A stretch of 64,000 nt of DNA, taken from positions 55,549 through 119,548 of the forward strand of contig CAMCVA010000007.1 of the NCBI GenBank assembly GCA_945879625.1, in the 5' to 3' direction. Below, piece by piece: positions 9,336-17,415 of the stretch. The DNA is from Flavobacterium psychrophilum. Its GTDB lineage: Bacteria > Bacteroidota > Bacteroidia > Flavobacteriales > Flavobacteriaceae. Position 1 is the first letter of the stretch; each line of letters starts with the position of its first letter. Both the position numbers and the translations under genes were made by a program. The notes beneath the pieces are model-generated. The model had not been told where the DNA came from, did no database searches, and saw only the letters and a list, made by a program, of their open reading frames with translations.

Positions 9336-9857
9336 ATGAATTACAAAGAAATCATGAACCAGATAGACACCTTCATTTTTGATGTTGATGGGGTGCTCAC
9401 CGACGGAACGGTGCACATTAGTCCAACCGGCGAAATGTTGCGCCAAATGCACATCCGCGATGGTTTTGCTATGAAAGCCGCCTTAGAATCGGGCTATAAC
9501 GTGTGTATAATTTCGGGCGGAAGTAACGAAGGCGTTCGAATTCGTTTGCGCAACTTGGGCATCACCGACATTCATTTGGGTGTGCCCGATAAAGTAGAAA
9601 CCTTCAAAGACTATTGCCAAGATTACAGTATCGACGCAAAAAAAGTGTTGTACATGGGCGACGACATTCCCGATTTTCACGTGATGCAATTGGTAGGTTT
9701 GGCCAGCTGTCCGCAAGACGCCAGTCCCGAAATTAAGGCCGTTAGCGGCTATATTTCGCATAAAAATGGCGGAAAAGGTGCCGTGCGCGATGTGATCGAA
9801 CAAGTGATGCGCGTGCAAGGCAAATGGCATTCCTATTACAACGGCCAACACGATTAA
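9336..9857 (+). CDS. kdsC: KdsC-type HAD phosphatase (3-deoxy-D-manno-octulosonate 8-phosphate phosphatase)
   Basis: This 173-residue C0-type HAD phosphatase has motif I FIFDVDGVLTDGTV (the two nucleophile Asp), a CIISGGSNEG motif II, and motif III/IV region KVLYMGDDIPDFHVM. The size and the SHKNGGKGAVRDVIEQVM tail match KdsC, which removes phosphate from Kdo-8-P during lipopolysaccharide core synthesis. Neighbouring genes do not include kdsA or kdsB, so a related sugar-phosphate substrate remains possible. It follows the DUF2520 gene by 22 bases. A second in-frame ATG at 9354 could also be the start. It is a cytosolic homotetramer in characterised members. Confidence 0.82.
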   Translation: MNYKEIMNQIDTFIFDVDGVLTDGTVHISPTGEMLRQMHIRDGFAMKAALESGYNVCIISGGSNEGVRIRLRNLGITDIHLGVPDKVETFKDYCQDYSIDAKKVLYMGDDIPDFHVMQLVGLASCPQDASPEIKAVSGYISHKNGGKGAVRDVIEQVMRVQGKWHSYYNGQHD

Positions 9858-9865
9858 TACAAAAA

Positions 9866-10798
9866 ATGAAGAAATACTTCCAACTCATTCGGTACCAAAA
9901 CCTGCTCCTACTCGCCTTCATGCAACTTGTGGTGCGCTATGGTTTTCTCAAAATGCAAGCCGTTTTCTTGTCGCTCACCCATTGGCAATATGGTTTATTG
10001 GTATTGGCCACGGTGCTTTTGGCTGCTGCCGGCTATGTGATCAATGATATTTTTGACCAAGAAGCAGATGCGATTAACCGACCAAACAAACTACTCATTG
10101 GCAGTCGCATCAGCGAAGCGCAAGCCTACAATTTATATGTAGTTCTGAATTGCACGGGCGTAGGAATTGGCTTTTATTTGTCTAATGTGATTGAGCGTCC
10201 GGGCTTTGTGACGTTGTTTATATTGGTCGCTGCCCTACTCTATTTTTACGCCACCACCTTGAAACAGATTCTACTATTGGGCACCCTGGTAGTTGCTGGT
10301 TTACTGGCTTTTAGTATATTGATAATTGGTTTTTTTGATGTATTTCCAGCCACCTATGACGGCAACCAACAAGTCATGTCCAACCTATTTGCGATCTTGG
10401 TTGATTATGCGGTTTTTGCGTTTATACTAGGAATATTCCGCGAATTGGTAAAAGACCTCGAAGATGTAGCAGGCGATAAAATTCAGGGAAAGCAAACCCT
10501 TCCTGTTCTTTTGGGAACAGCTCGCGCAACCCAAATCCTTTTGGTGCTCAGTTGTATTCCGTGGATACTGTTACTCTATTACACAAACCGGTATTTTATT
10601 GCTTTTAATTTGTATCCGACCGCCATATACATGCTATTTGGTTTGGTTGGGCCGCTTTTGTATTGCAGCATCAAATTGTTTTCGGCCAAGCAAAAACTAG
10701 ATTTCAAACACCTGAGTTTGGTTTTAAAAGGGATTACATTGGTGGGGATTTTATCTATTGCAGTTGTTTCGTTTACTATTTATTACCTCTATGCTTAA
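9866..10798 (+). CDS. UbiA-family prenyltransferase (geranylgeranylglycerol-phosphate-type)
   Basis: This polytopic membrane protein of about 310 residues carries the first Asp-rich motif NDIFDQEADAINRPNKLL. The second motif region is RELVKDLEDVAGDKIQGKQTLP. Both bind prenyl diphosphate through Mg. In flavobacterial genomes homologues at this locus are usually named geranylgeranylglycerol-phosphate geranylgeranyltransferase, but the acceptor has not been shown, and MenA-like or carotenoid-type roles are not excluded by the motifs. The start is set at 9866 (MKKYFQLIRYQN), because an upstream in-frame ATG at 9824 lies inside kdsC and adds non-conserved residues. Its last 8 bases overlap maf. 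Confidence 0.8.
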   Translation: MKKYFQLIRYQNLLLLAFMQLVVRYGFLKMQAVFLSLTHWQYGLLVLATVLLAAAGYVINDIFDQEADAINRPNKLLIGSRISEAQAYNLYVVLNCTGVGIGFYLSNVIERPGFVTLFILVAALLYFYATTLKQILLLGTLVVAGLLAFSILIIGFFDVFPATYDGNQQVMSNLFAILVDYAVFAFILGIFRELVKDLEDVAGDKIQGKQTLPVLLGTARATQILLVLSCIPWILLLYYTNRYFIAFNLYPTAIYMLFGLVGPLLYCSIKLFSAKQKLDFKHLSLVLKGITLVGILSIAVVSFTIYYLYA

Positions 10799-11396
10799 CC
10801 AACGCACCAAACCCTATCGCTTTATATTAGCCTCGGCATCGCCCCGAAGACAGCAATTTTTTAAGGACATTCAGCTCGATGTGCAGATCGAATTGAAACC
10901 AGTTGACGAAATCTTTCCCGACCACTTGCAATTCACGGACATCACCGATTACTTGGCCGAACTTAAAAGCAAGCCGTTTCTGTCGTCCTTGCAAGAATTT
11001 GATGTGCTCATTACAAGTGATACCCTCGTTTGGCATCAGGGAAAAGCGATTGGCAAACCCAATTCCCACCAAGAAGCTTTTAGCATGCTTCGTGGCTTGG
11101 CCAATGCAACACACCAAGTAATCACCTCCGTAACATTTACCACCACAGCAGGACATACTACCATAAATGAAGAAACTACTGTAACATTTGGACCATTATC
11201 TGATGACGAAATTACCTATTATCTCACCAATTATGAACCATACGACAAAGCAGGCAGCTATGGGATTCAGGATTGGATTGGGTTTGTAGGTGTGCAACGC
11301 ATTGAAGGTTCCTACCCCAACGTGATGGGCTTACCCATAGAAAAAGTATACCGATATATTGTTGAACATTTTAGCTCACCTACCCATGAACACTAA
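10791..11396 (+). CDS. maf: Maf nucleoside triphosphate pyrophosphatase
   Basis: Maf proteins hydrolyse dTTP/UTP or modified nucleotides and act in house-cleaning and septum control. The 201-residue protein carries the P-loop-like FILASASPRRQQFF near its start, the central SDTLVWHQGKAIGKP with the conserved Asp, and EPYDKAGSYGIQ, the Maf signature Lys-Ala-Gly-Ser-Tyr. The start at 10791 is preferred over 10758 because it leads directly into the conserved N-terminus and gives an ATG overlapping the ubiA stop, a typical coupled arrangement. The end overlaps the next gene by 11 bases. It is a cytosolic enzyme. Confidence 0.9.
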   Translation: MLNQRTKPYRFILASASPRRQQFFKDIQLDVQIELKPVDEIFPDHLQFTDITDYLAELKSKPFLSSLQEFDVLITSDTLVWHQGKAIGKPNSHQEAFSMLRGLANATHQVITSVTFTTTAGHTTINEETTVTFGPLSDDEITYYLTNYEPYDKAGSYGIQDWIGFVGVQRIEGSYPNVMGLPIEKVYRYIVEHFSSPTHEH

Positions 11397-11892
11397 TTTT
11401 ACCAAAGAATGGATTGCCTCTGTAATCGTTCTACTCCTTGTGCTTATTACGCGAATTGTCGTGTCCAAATTGGTAAGACGGTATGCTAAGTCAAGCCAAA
11501 TTATCGAAAAACGGGCCAATTTGGTGATCAAATATTTACACATCTTGCTCAGTATTTTGGCAATTATTGGCTTTGTACTCATTTGGGGTGTCGATAAAAA
11601 AGCAATTTTCCTTACGGTTTCCTCCATAACTACCGTGGTGGGTGTGGCCATGTTTGCGACTTGGTCAATACTTAGCAACATAACAGCTGGGGTAATTTTA
11701 TTTTTCTTTTTTCCGTTTCGCATTGGCGACACCATCAAAATACACGACAAAGATTTCCCGATCGAAGCCGAAATTGATGACATTAATGCGTTTCATGTAT
11801 TTTTAATCACAGCCGAGGGAGAAAAAATTACGTACCCAAATAACTTATTACTTCAAAAAGGGATCTCAATTTGCAATAAACATATAGATTAA
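11386..11892 (+). CDS. Small MscS-type mechanosensitive channel protein
   Basis: This 168-residue protein has three hydrophobic segments at about 9-25, 50-68 and 75-105, then the MscS signature SNITAGVILFFFFPFRIGDT leading into a short beta domain. It is shorter than E. coli MscS (286) and lacks the C-terminal alpha/beta cage, ending soon after the beta domain. It probably forms a small osmotic-release channel in the inner membrane. The start at 11386 overlaps the maf stop and is followed by a clean membrane helix. It is the last gene of the operon, followed by AT-rich hairpins that may terminate transcription. Confidence 0.78.
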   Translation: MNTNFTKEWIASVIVLLLVLITRIVVSKLVRRYAKSSQIIEKRANLVIKYLHILLSILAIIGFVLIWGVDKKAIFLTVSSITTVVGVAMFATWSILSNITAGVILFFFFPFRIGDTIKIHDKDFPIEAEIDDINAFHVFLITAEGEKITYPNNLLLQKGISICNKHID

Positions 11893-11905
11893 TAGTAAGA
11901 ATAGT

Positions 11906-11927
11906 ATTATTTTTTAAACAAAATAAT
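11906..11927. repeat. AT-rich inverted repeat after the mscS-like gene
   Basis: ATTATTTT at 11906-11913 is the exact reverse complement of AAAATAAT at 11920-11927, with a 6-base loop. It lies 14 bases after the operon stop codon. It has no GC core, so it is a weak terminator candidate. Confidence 0.45.
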
Positions 11928-11946
11928 GTATTTAATCGATTTTAAT

Positions 11947-11974
11947 ATACATTTAATCGTTTTTTTAAATGTAT
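11947..11974. repeat. Second AT-rich inverted repeat in the same gap
   Basis: A 10-base stem, ATACATTTAA at 11947-11956, pairs perfectly with 11965-11974 across an 8-base loop. Nearby there are two copies of TTTAATCG. The rest of the 238-base gap to the PIG-L gene holds no convincing gene. Confidence 0.45.
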
Positions 11975-12130
11975 GCCGTAGGTTTACACCACCCAAATCT
12001 ACCTAAACGATCTACTATGCTATTGTTACTCATTATTACCCTAAGCACCAGACTGCACAAAAAATATAAAGCAGTCTAATTACTTCTATTTAATTACTAT
12101 TTTTGAAGCTCTTGCCACTAAGATATTTCT

Positions 12131-14626
12131 ATGCAAAAGCTTTCAAAATCATTTTTTTTTGCGGTCCTATTTGCTTGTGCAAGTGGTTATTCGCAAACAC
12201 CTTCCAAACCCAATGCAGTAAATCTCTACCACCAACTTAAAAAAGTAAATTTTTTAGGTTCTGTACTGTATGTGGCTGCCCATCCCGATGACGAAAATAC
12301 CCGCCTAATTAGCTATTTGGCCAATGAACAATTGGCTGAAACCGGCTATCTCTCGCTCACCCGTGGCGACGGAGGACAAAATTTGATAGGTCCCGAATTG
12401 CGTGAACAACTGGGTGTAATCCGTACACAAGAACTTATCGAAGCGCGCAAAGTGGATGGTGGAACCCAATTTTTTTCGCGAGCCAATGATTTTGGATTTT
12501 CAAAAAATCCTACAGAAACTTTGCAAATTTGGGACAAAGATGCCGTATTGCATGATGTGGTATTAGCCATCCGAAAATTTCAACCCGATGTAATCATCAA
12601 CCGATTTGACGCTCGATCGCCGGGAACTACGCACGGACATCACACCTCGTCGGCTCTATTGAGTTTGGAAGCTTTTGATTTGAGTATCCTGGCCACTAGC
12701 TACCCCAATCAATTGCAAAACTACAAGCCCTGGCAGGCCAAACGGTTATTTTTTAATACCTCATGGTGGTTTTACGGCAGCAAAGACAAATTTGAAAAAG
12801 CCGATAAAACCAACTTATATCGGTTAAAAACAGGCGTTTACTATGCTGCCGAAGGCAAATCAAACCAAGAAATTGCCGCCTTGAGCAGAAGCAAACACCA
12901 ATCCCAAGGTTTTGGAACAGCTGGCGAACGCGGCGACGATACCGAATATTTGGAGTTTCTAAAAGGCAGTCCGGTCTCACCAGATCAAGCGCTTTTTGCC
13001 GGAATTGACACTTCTTGGAATCGGGTGAAGGGCGGAAAAAAAATAGGCGAACTGCTCACACAAACTATACATGATTTTGATTTTACCAATCCAGCTAAAA
13101 GTCTACCCAATTTAGTAATGGCTTATCAGTTGATGCAAGAAATAGAAGACGAGCATTGGAAATCGATCAAATCTCAAGAAATCAAAGCCGTAATTGCAGG
13201 CTGCGCCGGTTTGTATTTGGAAGGCATTGCCGATACGCAAGAAACTACGCCCAATTCGCGCATTAAAATTCAGGTCGAGGCAATTAACCGATCAGCAGCG
13301 CCTATTCAACTGAGTGCAATTCGTCTAAACCCTGAAACTTCAGTTGATTTTAAAGCCCAAGAATTAGAAACCAATAAACCAGTTAAAACCACACTCAATC
13401 TGGTAATTCCGAGTTCGATGAATTACTCGCAACCCTATTGGTTGGCCAACCCCTACAGCGAAGGAATGTACCAAGTGCCTGAATTGAACGCCATTGGACT
13501 TCCCGAAAAACCAAAGGAAATTACCCTGACTTTTGACTTGACTTTATATGGCGCAACCCTATCGTATGCGCGCGTAGTGCATTACCAATACACCGACGAT
13601 GTGAAAGGTGAAGTACACATGCCGCTCGATATTGTTCCAGCCGTAAGCCTTTCCATAACAGATAAAGTTGTGCTGTTTCCCACTACACAAAGCAAAAAAA
13701 TAACGGTGAAACTCAAAGCCGGCGCTGCCGATGTGCAGGGCGTGGTTCAGCTAGAATTACCTGCCAATTGGTCCAGTTCACCCGCCTCGGTTCCGTTTCG
13801 ATTAGCCAACAAAAACGAAGAACTTGCGGTTGATTTTACTGTGACACCTTCTGATAAATTAGAATCGGCAACCCTTACGGCCTCTGCTATAGTTGATGGG
13901 GTGAATTACAACAAAGAACAAATTAGCATCCAATACCCGCACATTGCCAAACAACAAATCCTGAAACCGGCCGAAACCAAAGTGGTACGGTTAGCACTCA
14001 AAATCGGCAAACAAAAAATTGGCTACCTCATGGGAGCCGGAGATGCAGTCCCTACTGGATTAACCCAGATGGGCTATGATGTAAAATTACTCGATCCGCA
14101 CTTGCTTTCTCCTGATTATCTTTCCCAATTTGATGTGGTAATCACCGGAATTCGTGCCTACAATACCGTGCAAGAATTAGCCAGCAAGCAAACCTATTTA
14201 CTCGATTTTGTGAAAAATGGAAAAACCTTGATTGTGCAATACAATACCTTGGACGATCTAACGAGCTCTGCTTTTTCTCCGTTTCCGCTCAAAATTTCAC
14301 GTGATCGAGTAACCGAAGAACAAGCCGAAGTGCGCTTTCTGGCTCCCAATCATCCGCTGGTAAACAAACCCAATGTACTCTCTGCTGCCGATTTTTTGCA
14401 TTGGAAACAAGAAATTGGCTTGTATTTTCCAAACCAATGGGATAAAGCTTTCACGCCTATATTGAGCGCAAATGACACCGGAGAAACAGCCAAAAACGGC
14501 TTGATTTTGCATGCCAAATACGGAACAGGAAATTACATTTATACGGGACTTAGTTTTTTTAGAGAATTGCCCGAAGGCGTTCCGGGTGCCTATCGATTGT
14601 TGGCTAATTTAATTTCAATCAAATAA
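12131..14626 (+). CDS. Exported PIG-L (LmbE-like) deacetylase with C-terminal ThuA/GATase-like domain
   Basis: The 831-residue protein begins with a signal peptide (about residues 1-21, ending GYSQ). Residues about 45-190 form a PIG-L/LmbE zinc deacetylase domain: the metal motif AAHPDDE (49-55), the block RGDGGQNLIGPE, and THGHHTSS (167-174) with the further His ligand. A beta-rich middle, about 360-610, resembles NPCBM/Ig-type modules. The last 200 residues (IGYLMGAGDAVPTGLTQMGY onward) resemble a ThuA or class I amidotransferase-like fold. Characterised PIG-L proteins remove N-acetyl groups from GlcNAc-type sugars. This extracytoplasmic form may act on surface or environmental amino sugars. 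It precedes a small peptide gene and a symporter by a few bases, suggesting uptake of its product. Confidence 0.85.
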   Translation: MQKLSKSFFFAVLFACASGYSQTPSKPNAVNLYHQLKKVNFLGSVLYVAAHPDDENTRLISYLANEQLAETGYLSLTRGDGGQNLIGPELREQLGVIRTQELIEARKVDGGTQFFSRANDFGFSKNPTETLQIWDKDAVLHDVVLAIRKFQPDVIINRFDARSPGTTHGHHTSSALLSLEAFDLSILATSYPNQLQNYKPWQAKRLFFNTSWWFYGSKDKFEKADKTNLYRLKTGVYYAAEGKSNQEIAALSRSKHQSQGFGTAGERGDDTEYLEFLKGSPVSPDQALFAGIDTSWNRVKGGKKIGELLTQTIHDFDFTNPAKSLPNLVMAYQLMQEIEDEHWKSIKSQEIKAVIAGCAGLYLEGIADTQETTPNSRIKIQVEAINRSAAPIQLSAIRLNPETSVDFKAQELETNKPVKTTLNLVIPSSMNYSQPYWLANPYSEGMYQVPELNAIGLPEKPKEITLTFDLTLYGATLSYARVVHYQYTDDVKGEVHMPLDIVPAVSLSITDKVVLFPTTQSKKITVKLKAGAADVQGVVQLELPANWSSSPASVPFRLANKNEELAVDFTVTPSDKLESATLTASAIVDGVNYNKEQISIQYPHIAKQQILKPAETKVVRLALKIGKQKIGYLMGAGDAVPTGLTQMGYDVKLLDPHLLSPDYLSQFDVVITGIRAYNTVQELASKQTYLLDFVKNGKTLIVQYNTLDDLTSSAFSPFPLKISRDRVTEEQAEVRFLAPNHPLVNKPNVLSAADFLHWKQEIGLYFPNQWDKAFTPILSANDTGETAKNGLILHAKYGTGNYIYTGLSFFRELPEGVPGAYRLLANLISIK

Positions 14627-14631
14627 AAAAG

Positions 14632-14736
14632 ATGAAAAACGAAATCGGAGTTTGGAAAAAAAGTTACACCTGGGTCTTGGTTGCCAATGTGTTGTATGTA
14701 TTACTATTTTGTTTACTCATGTTTTTATTCTCCTGA
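14632..14736 (+). CDS. Small membrane peptide (34 residues) preceding the symporter
   Basis: An ATG at 14632 opens 34 codons ending TGA at 14734-14736, fitting exactly between the PIG-L stop (5 bases before) and the symporter ATG at 14738 (1 base after). The peptide has a basic/aromatic start (MKNEIGVWKKSYTWVL) and one hydrophobic helix (about residues 14-33) with a C-terminal LFS. The tight spacing on both sides, and a sequence that reads like a real single-pass peptide, support it as a gene too short for standard ORF calling. It may be an accessory subunit of the transporter. The function is inferred only from context. Confidence 0.7.
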   Translation: MKNEIGVWKKSYTWVLVANVLYVLLFCLLMFLFS

Positions 14737-14737
14737 T

Positions 14738-16438
14738 ATGCAGCAAATTGATTGGATTATCTTATCAGTAACACTCCTATTTATTGTAGTGTATGGCGTC
14801 TGGAAAACCAAAGGGAGTCAAAATGTAGAGGAATACATTTTGGGCAATCACGACACGCCTTGGCATGTGGTAGGCCTTTCTGTAATGGCTACACAAGCCA
14901 GTGCAATTACCTTTTTGTCTACGCCCGGACAAGCCTACCACGACGGGATGGGTTTTGTGCAATTTTACCTTGGTTTGCCGTTGGCCATTGTAGTAATTTG
15001 CTACACCTTTATTCCTATTTACCACCGACTTAAAGTCTACACGGCCTATGAATATTTGGAGCAACGTTTTGACCTTAAAACACGCACCTTGGCTTCGCTG
15101 TTGTTTTTGGTACAACGCGGGTTAGGCACCGGAATTACCATCTATGCACCAGCTATTGTGTTGTCGGCTATTTTGGGCTGGAACCTCACCTGGCTCATTC
15201 TGGTTATTGGGGTTTTGGTAATTATTTATACGGTAGCCGGTGGGACTAATGCAGTGAACGTGACTCAAAAACACCAAATGTTTGTCATATTTCTAGGATT
15301 AATCATCGCTTTTTTCTTGATCCTTCATTTATTGCCCAACGACATGAGCTTAAGCAATGCCATGCACATTGCCGGAGCCAATCATAAAATGGAAATTTTA
15401 GATTTCTCCTTTGATCCCGAAAAACGCTACACCTTTTGGAGCGGAATTACCGGCGGATTTTTCTTGGCCCTCTCCTATTTTGGTACTGATCAATCGCAGG
15501 TTGGTAGATATCTATCAGGCAAATCGGTACGTGAAAGCCAAATGGGACTCATCATGAACGGTTTTTTAAAAATCCCCTTGATGTTTTTTATCTTATTAAT
15601 TGGAGTTATGGTTTTTGTGTTTTTTCAGTTTAATCCGGCACCGGTAAATTTTAATCCCAACAACAAAGCCTTGGTTGAACATTCGGCCTACAAAAAAGAA
15701 TACGAGGCTTTGGAAGTTAAAATGGACCAATTGTCTGAGGAAAAAAAAGAAATCAACCTAATTTACATTGATCATTTAAACCAAAATTACGACAACCCCA
15801 TATTGCGTAAAGAACTCGTGGCTCTTTCGAGTAAGGAAAATGATTTGCGGGAACAGGCGCGCGAAATCATCTCCAAAGCCGACGAGAAATCAGAAACGAA
15901 TGACAAAGACTATGTTTTTATCTACTTCATTTTGCATTATTTACCCCAGGGTCTAATTGGGCTTTTATTGGCCGTAATTTTATCAGCGGCCATGTCCTCA
16001 ACTGCTTCGGGTATTGCCGCTTTGGCCTCGACCACCGCAATCGATTTATACAAACGAAATTTAAAATCCGAAAAATCACCCAAGCATTACGTAAATGCAA
16101 CTAAATTTTTTACCATTTTGTGGGGAATTATCGCCATCCTATTTGCTTGCATGGGCACCTTGGTAGAAAACCTCATACAGTTGGTAAACATTGTGGGTTC
16201 ATTATTTTACGGCACCGTGTTGGGTATATTTTTAGTTGGGTTTTACTTTAAACGCATCCATGCCAATGCCATATTTTGGGCAACCGTAATTAGCCAATTG
16301 GTCATATTTTATGTGTATTACATCGATGTGGTTGGCTTCTTATGGCTCAATTTTATAGGCGCTGTAGGTACGATCTTGTTGGCTTGGTTGTTGGAAATAA
16401 CCATCTACAAAGGCACAAAAAAAATCCCGTTGGACTAA
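14738..16438 (+). CDS. Sodium:solute symporter (SSS family)
   Basis: This polytopic transporter of 566 residues has at least 12 hydrophobic segments. Family blocks include GNHDTPWHVVGLSVMATQAS (Na+/substrate site region), the FLSTPGQAYHDG stretch, TAYEYLEQRFDLKTR, and AAMSSTASGIAALAS in the later helices. An extra hydrophilic, charged insertion at about residues 300-395 (predicted coiled coil, Glu/Lys rich) separates two membrane bundles, as in many Bacteroidota SSS proteins. The start at 14738 is chosen because it leads straight into helix 1 and sits one base after the small peptide stop. The substrate may be a sugar or sialic-acid-like compound, as suggested by the upstream deacetylase, but this is inference. 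Confidence 0.88.
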   Translation: MQQIDWIILSVTLLFIVVYGVWKTKGSQNVEEYILGNHDTPWHVVGLSVMATQASAITFLSTPGQAYHDGMGFVQFYLGLPLAIVVICYTFIPIYHRLKVYTAYEYLEQRFDLKTRTLASLLFLVQRGLGTGITIYAPAIVLSAILGWNLTWLILVIGVLVIIYTVAGGTNAVNVTQKHQMFVIFLGLIIAFFLILHLLPNDMSLSNAMHIAGANHKMEILDFSFDPEKRYTFWSGITGGFFLALSYFGTDQSQVGRYLSGKSVRESQMGLIMNGFLKIPLMFFILLIGVMVFVFFQFNPAPVNFNPNNKALVEHSAYKKEYEALEVKMDQLSEEKKEINLIYIDHLNQNYDNPILRKELVALSSKENDLREQAREIISKADEKSETNDKDYVFIYFILHYLPQGLIGLLLAVILSAAMSSTASGIAALASTTAIDLYKRNLKSEKSPKHYVNATKFFTILWGIIAILFACMGTLVENLIQLVNIVGSLFYGTVLGIFLVGFYFKRIHANAIFWATVISQLVIFYVYYIDVVGFLWLNFIGAVGTILLAWLLEITIYKGTKKIPLD

Positions 16439-16447
16439 CGGGATTTT
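16421..16447. terminator. Bidirectional terminator between SSS gene and DUF2911 gene
   Basis: AAAATCCCGTT at 16421-16431 pairs with AACGGGATTTT at 16437-16447 around a 5-base loop, with A and T tracts on both sides. It overlaps the symporter stop codon and serves both convergent genes. Confidence 0.85.
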
Positions 16448-16469
16448 AATGTTTTAGTTACTTGACTAA

Positions 16470-17309
16470 TTATTTTTTGGACCACTCAGAAATGCTGTCG
16501 TTGTTCATCTTCACGTAATCCGCATTTTTGGCATCAGTAGCGGCCGCCAAGGAAAGTTTTGCGGTTTCAATCGCGCCTTTTTTGTCCCCCATTTTGGCTT
16601 GGATTAAAGATTTTTGACGCAACATCCAATAGGGTGCATCTTTGCTCATCCCAATACCTTTGTTTACATATTCTAATGCTTTTGCAATGTCGCCATTAGA
16701 AGTGAATAAAAATACGCCTGCCGAATAATAATCACCCCCCGATGGACCTGCCAGGGTTTTTTCGATACTGGCCATGGCCGTTTTGTAGGTAGGTACATCA
16801 AATTTTAATGAAGCAATAGAACGCTCCCAAGATAAATCTAGGGTTGCAGAATAGATGTCAATTGGGTTTATAGCGATAGTAAATGCTTCAATTGATTTGG
16901 CAGTTATTTCTGGTTTTACTGTACATCGCAAAGCCACTTTTGCTTCGTCCAACTCGGCTGGAGTTCCCCAATTGTCGTTGTCTTTGTAGAATATAAATTC
17001 CCAGGTATCAATTTTAGGAATAGTAAAAAGAGCATATTTTCCGGCCTTCAATGTTTTGCCATCAATCACCACATCGTCCGAGCATGTTACAGTAGTATTG
17101 TAATTGGCTCCAGTGCGCCATAATTTTCCAAAAGAAACTAACTCACCAAAAACTTTACGTCCTTTCATGGTAGGTCGGCTGTAGTCTACAGCTACTTCTG
17201 TTAATCCAACAATTTGAACCAAACTGGCCTTTGGGCTAGGTTGTGGTGTCTTTACTTGTGCGAATGCAGATACACATCCAAATACGATCAATGCAATTAT
17301 TTTTTTCAT
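16470..17309 (-). CDS. DUF2911 domain-containing secreted protein
   Basis: The 279-residue protein begins with a signal peptide (MKKIIALIVFGCVSAFAQ). The DUF2911 domain covers about residues 20-165: the VDYSRPTMKGRKVFGELV block, LWRTGANYNTTVTCSDDV, and GKTLKAGKYALFTIPKIDTW. The C-terminal 100 residues are helical and TPR-like, with IAKALEYVNKGIGMSKDAPYW and a following helix pair. DUF2911 proteins are common in Bacteroidota and have no assigned function. It stands alone on the minus strand between two convergent or divergent neighbours. A -7-like box lies 21 bases upstream of the start. Confidence 0.85.
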   Translation of the reverse strand: MKKIIALIVFGCVSAFAQVKTPQPSPKASLVQIVGLTEVAVDYSRPTMKGRKVFGELVSFGKLWRTGANYNTTVTCSDDVVIDGKTLKAGKYALFTIPKIDTWEFIFYKDNDNWGTPAELDEAKVALRCTVKPEITAKSIEAFTIAINPIDIYSATLDLSWERSIASLKFDVPTYKTAMASIEKTLAGPSGGDYYSAGVFLFTSNGDIAKALEYVNKGIGMSKDAPYWMLRQKSLIQAKMGDKKGAIETAKLSLAAATDAKNADYVKMNNDSISEWSKK

Positions 17310-17329
17310 AGTATTAAATTATTTGTTGC

Positions 17330-17337
17330 CAAAAATA
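17330..17337 (-). promoter_or_regulatory. Putative -7 box for the DUF2911 gene
   Basis: The minus strand reads TATTTTTG, matching TAnnTTTG, 21 bases before the start codon at 17309. No -33 TTG was found at normal spacing. Confidence 0.4.
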
Positions 17338-17376
17338 CAACTTTTAGCGAATAAATTTTGTTCATCATTTTTAATT

Positions 17377-17402
17377 TTTTGTTAAACAAAATGATACATT
17401 TG
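17377..17402 (+). promoter_or_regulatory. Photolyase operon promoter with palindrome
   Basis: A perfect 15-base palindrome, TTTTGTTAAACAAAA at 17377-17391, lies directly before TACATTTG at 17395-17402, a full -7 match. The start codon of the first gene is at 17416. The palindrome sits where the -33 element and spacer would be, a usual place for a repressor or MerR-type operator. The regulator is not in the window. Light control is an inference from the operon content. Confidence 0.5.
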
Positions 17403-17415
17403 CAAAAAATATTTC

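Noticed and set aside
12016..12078. A 20-codon frame starting MLLLLIITL in the gap before the PIG-L gene
   Set aside because: It has no supporting spacing, no conserved look and lies in AT-rich DNA where such frames arise by chance.
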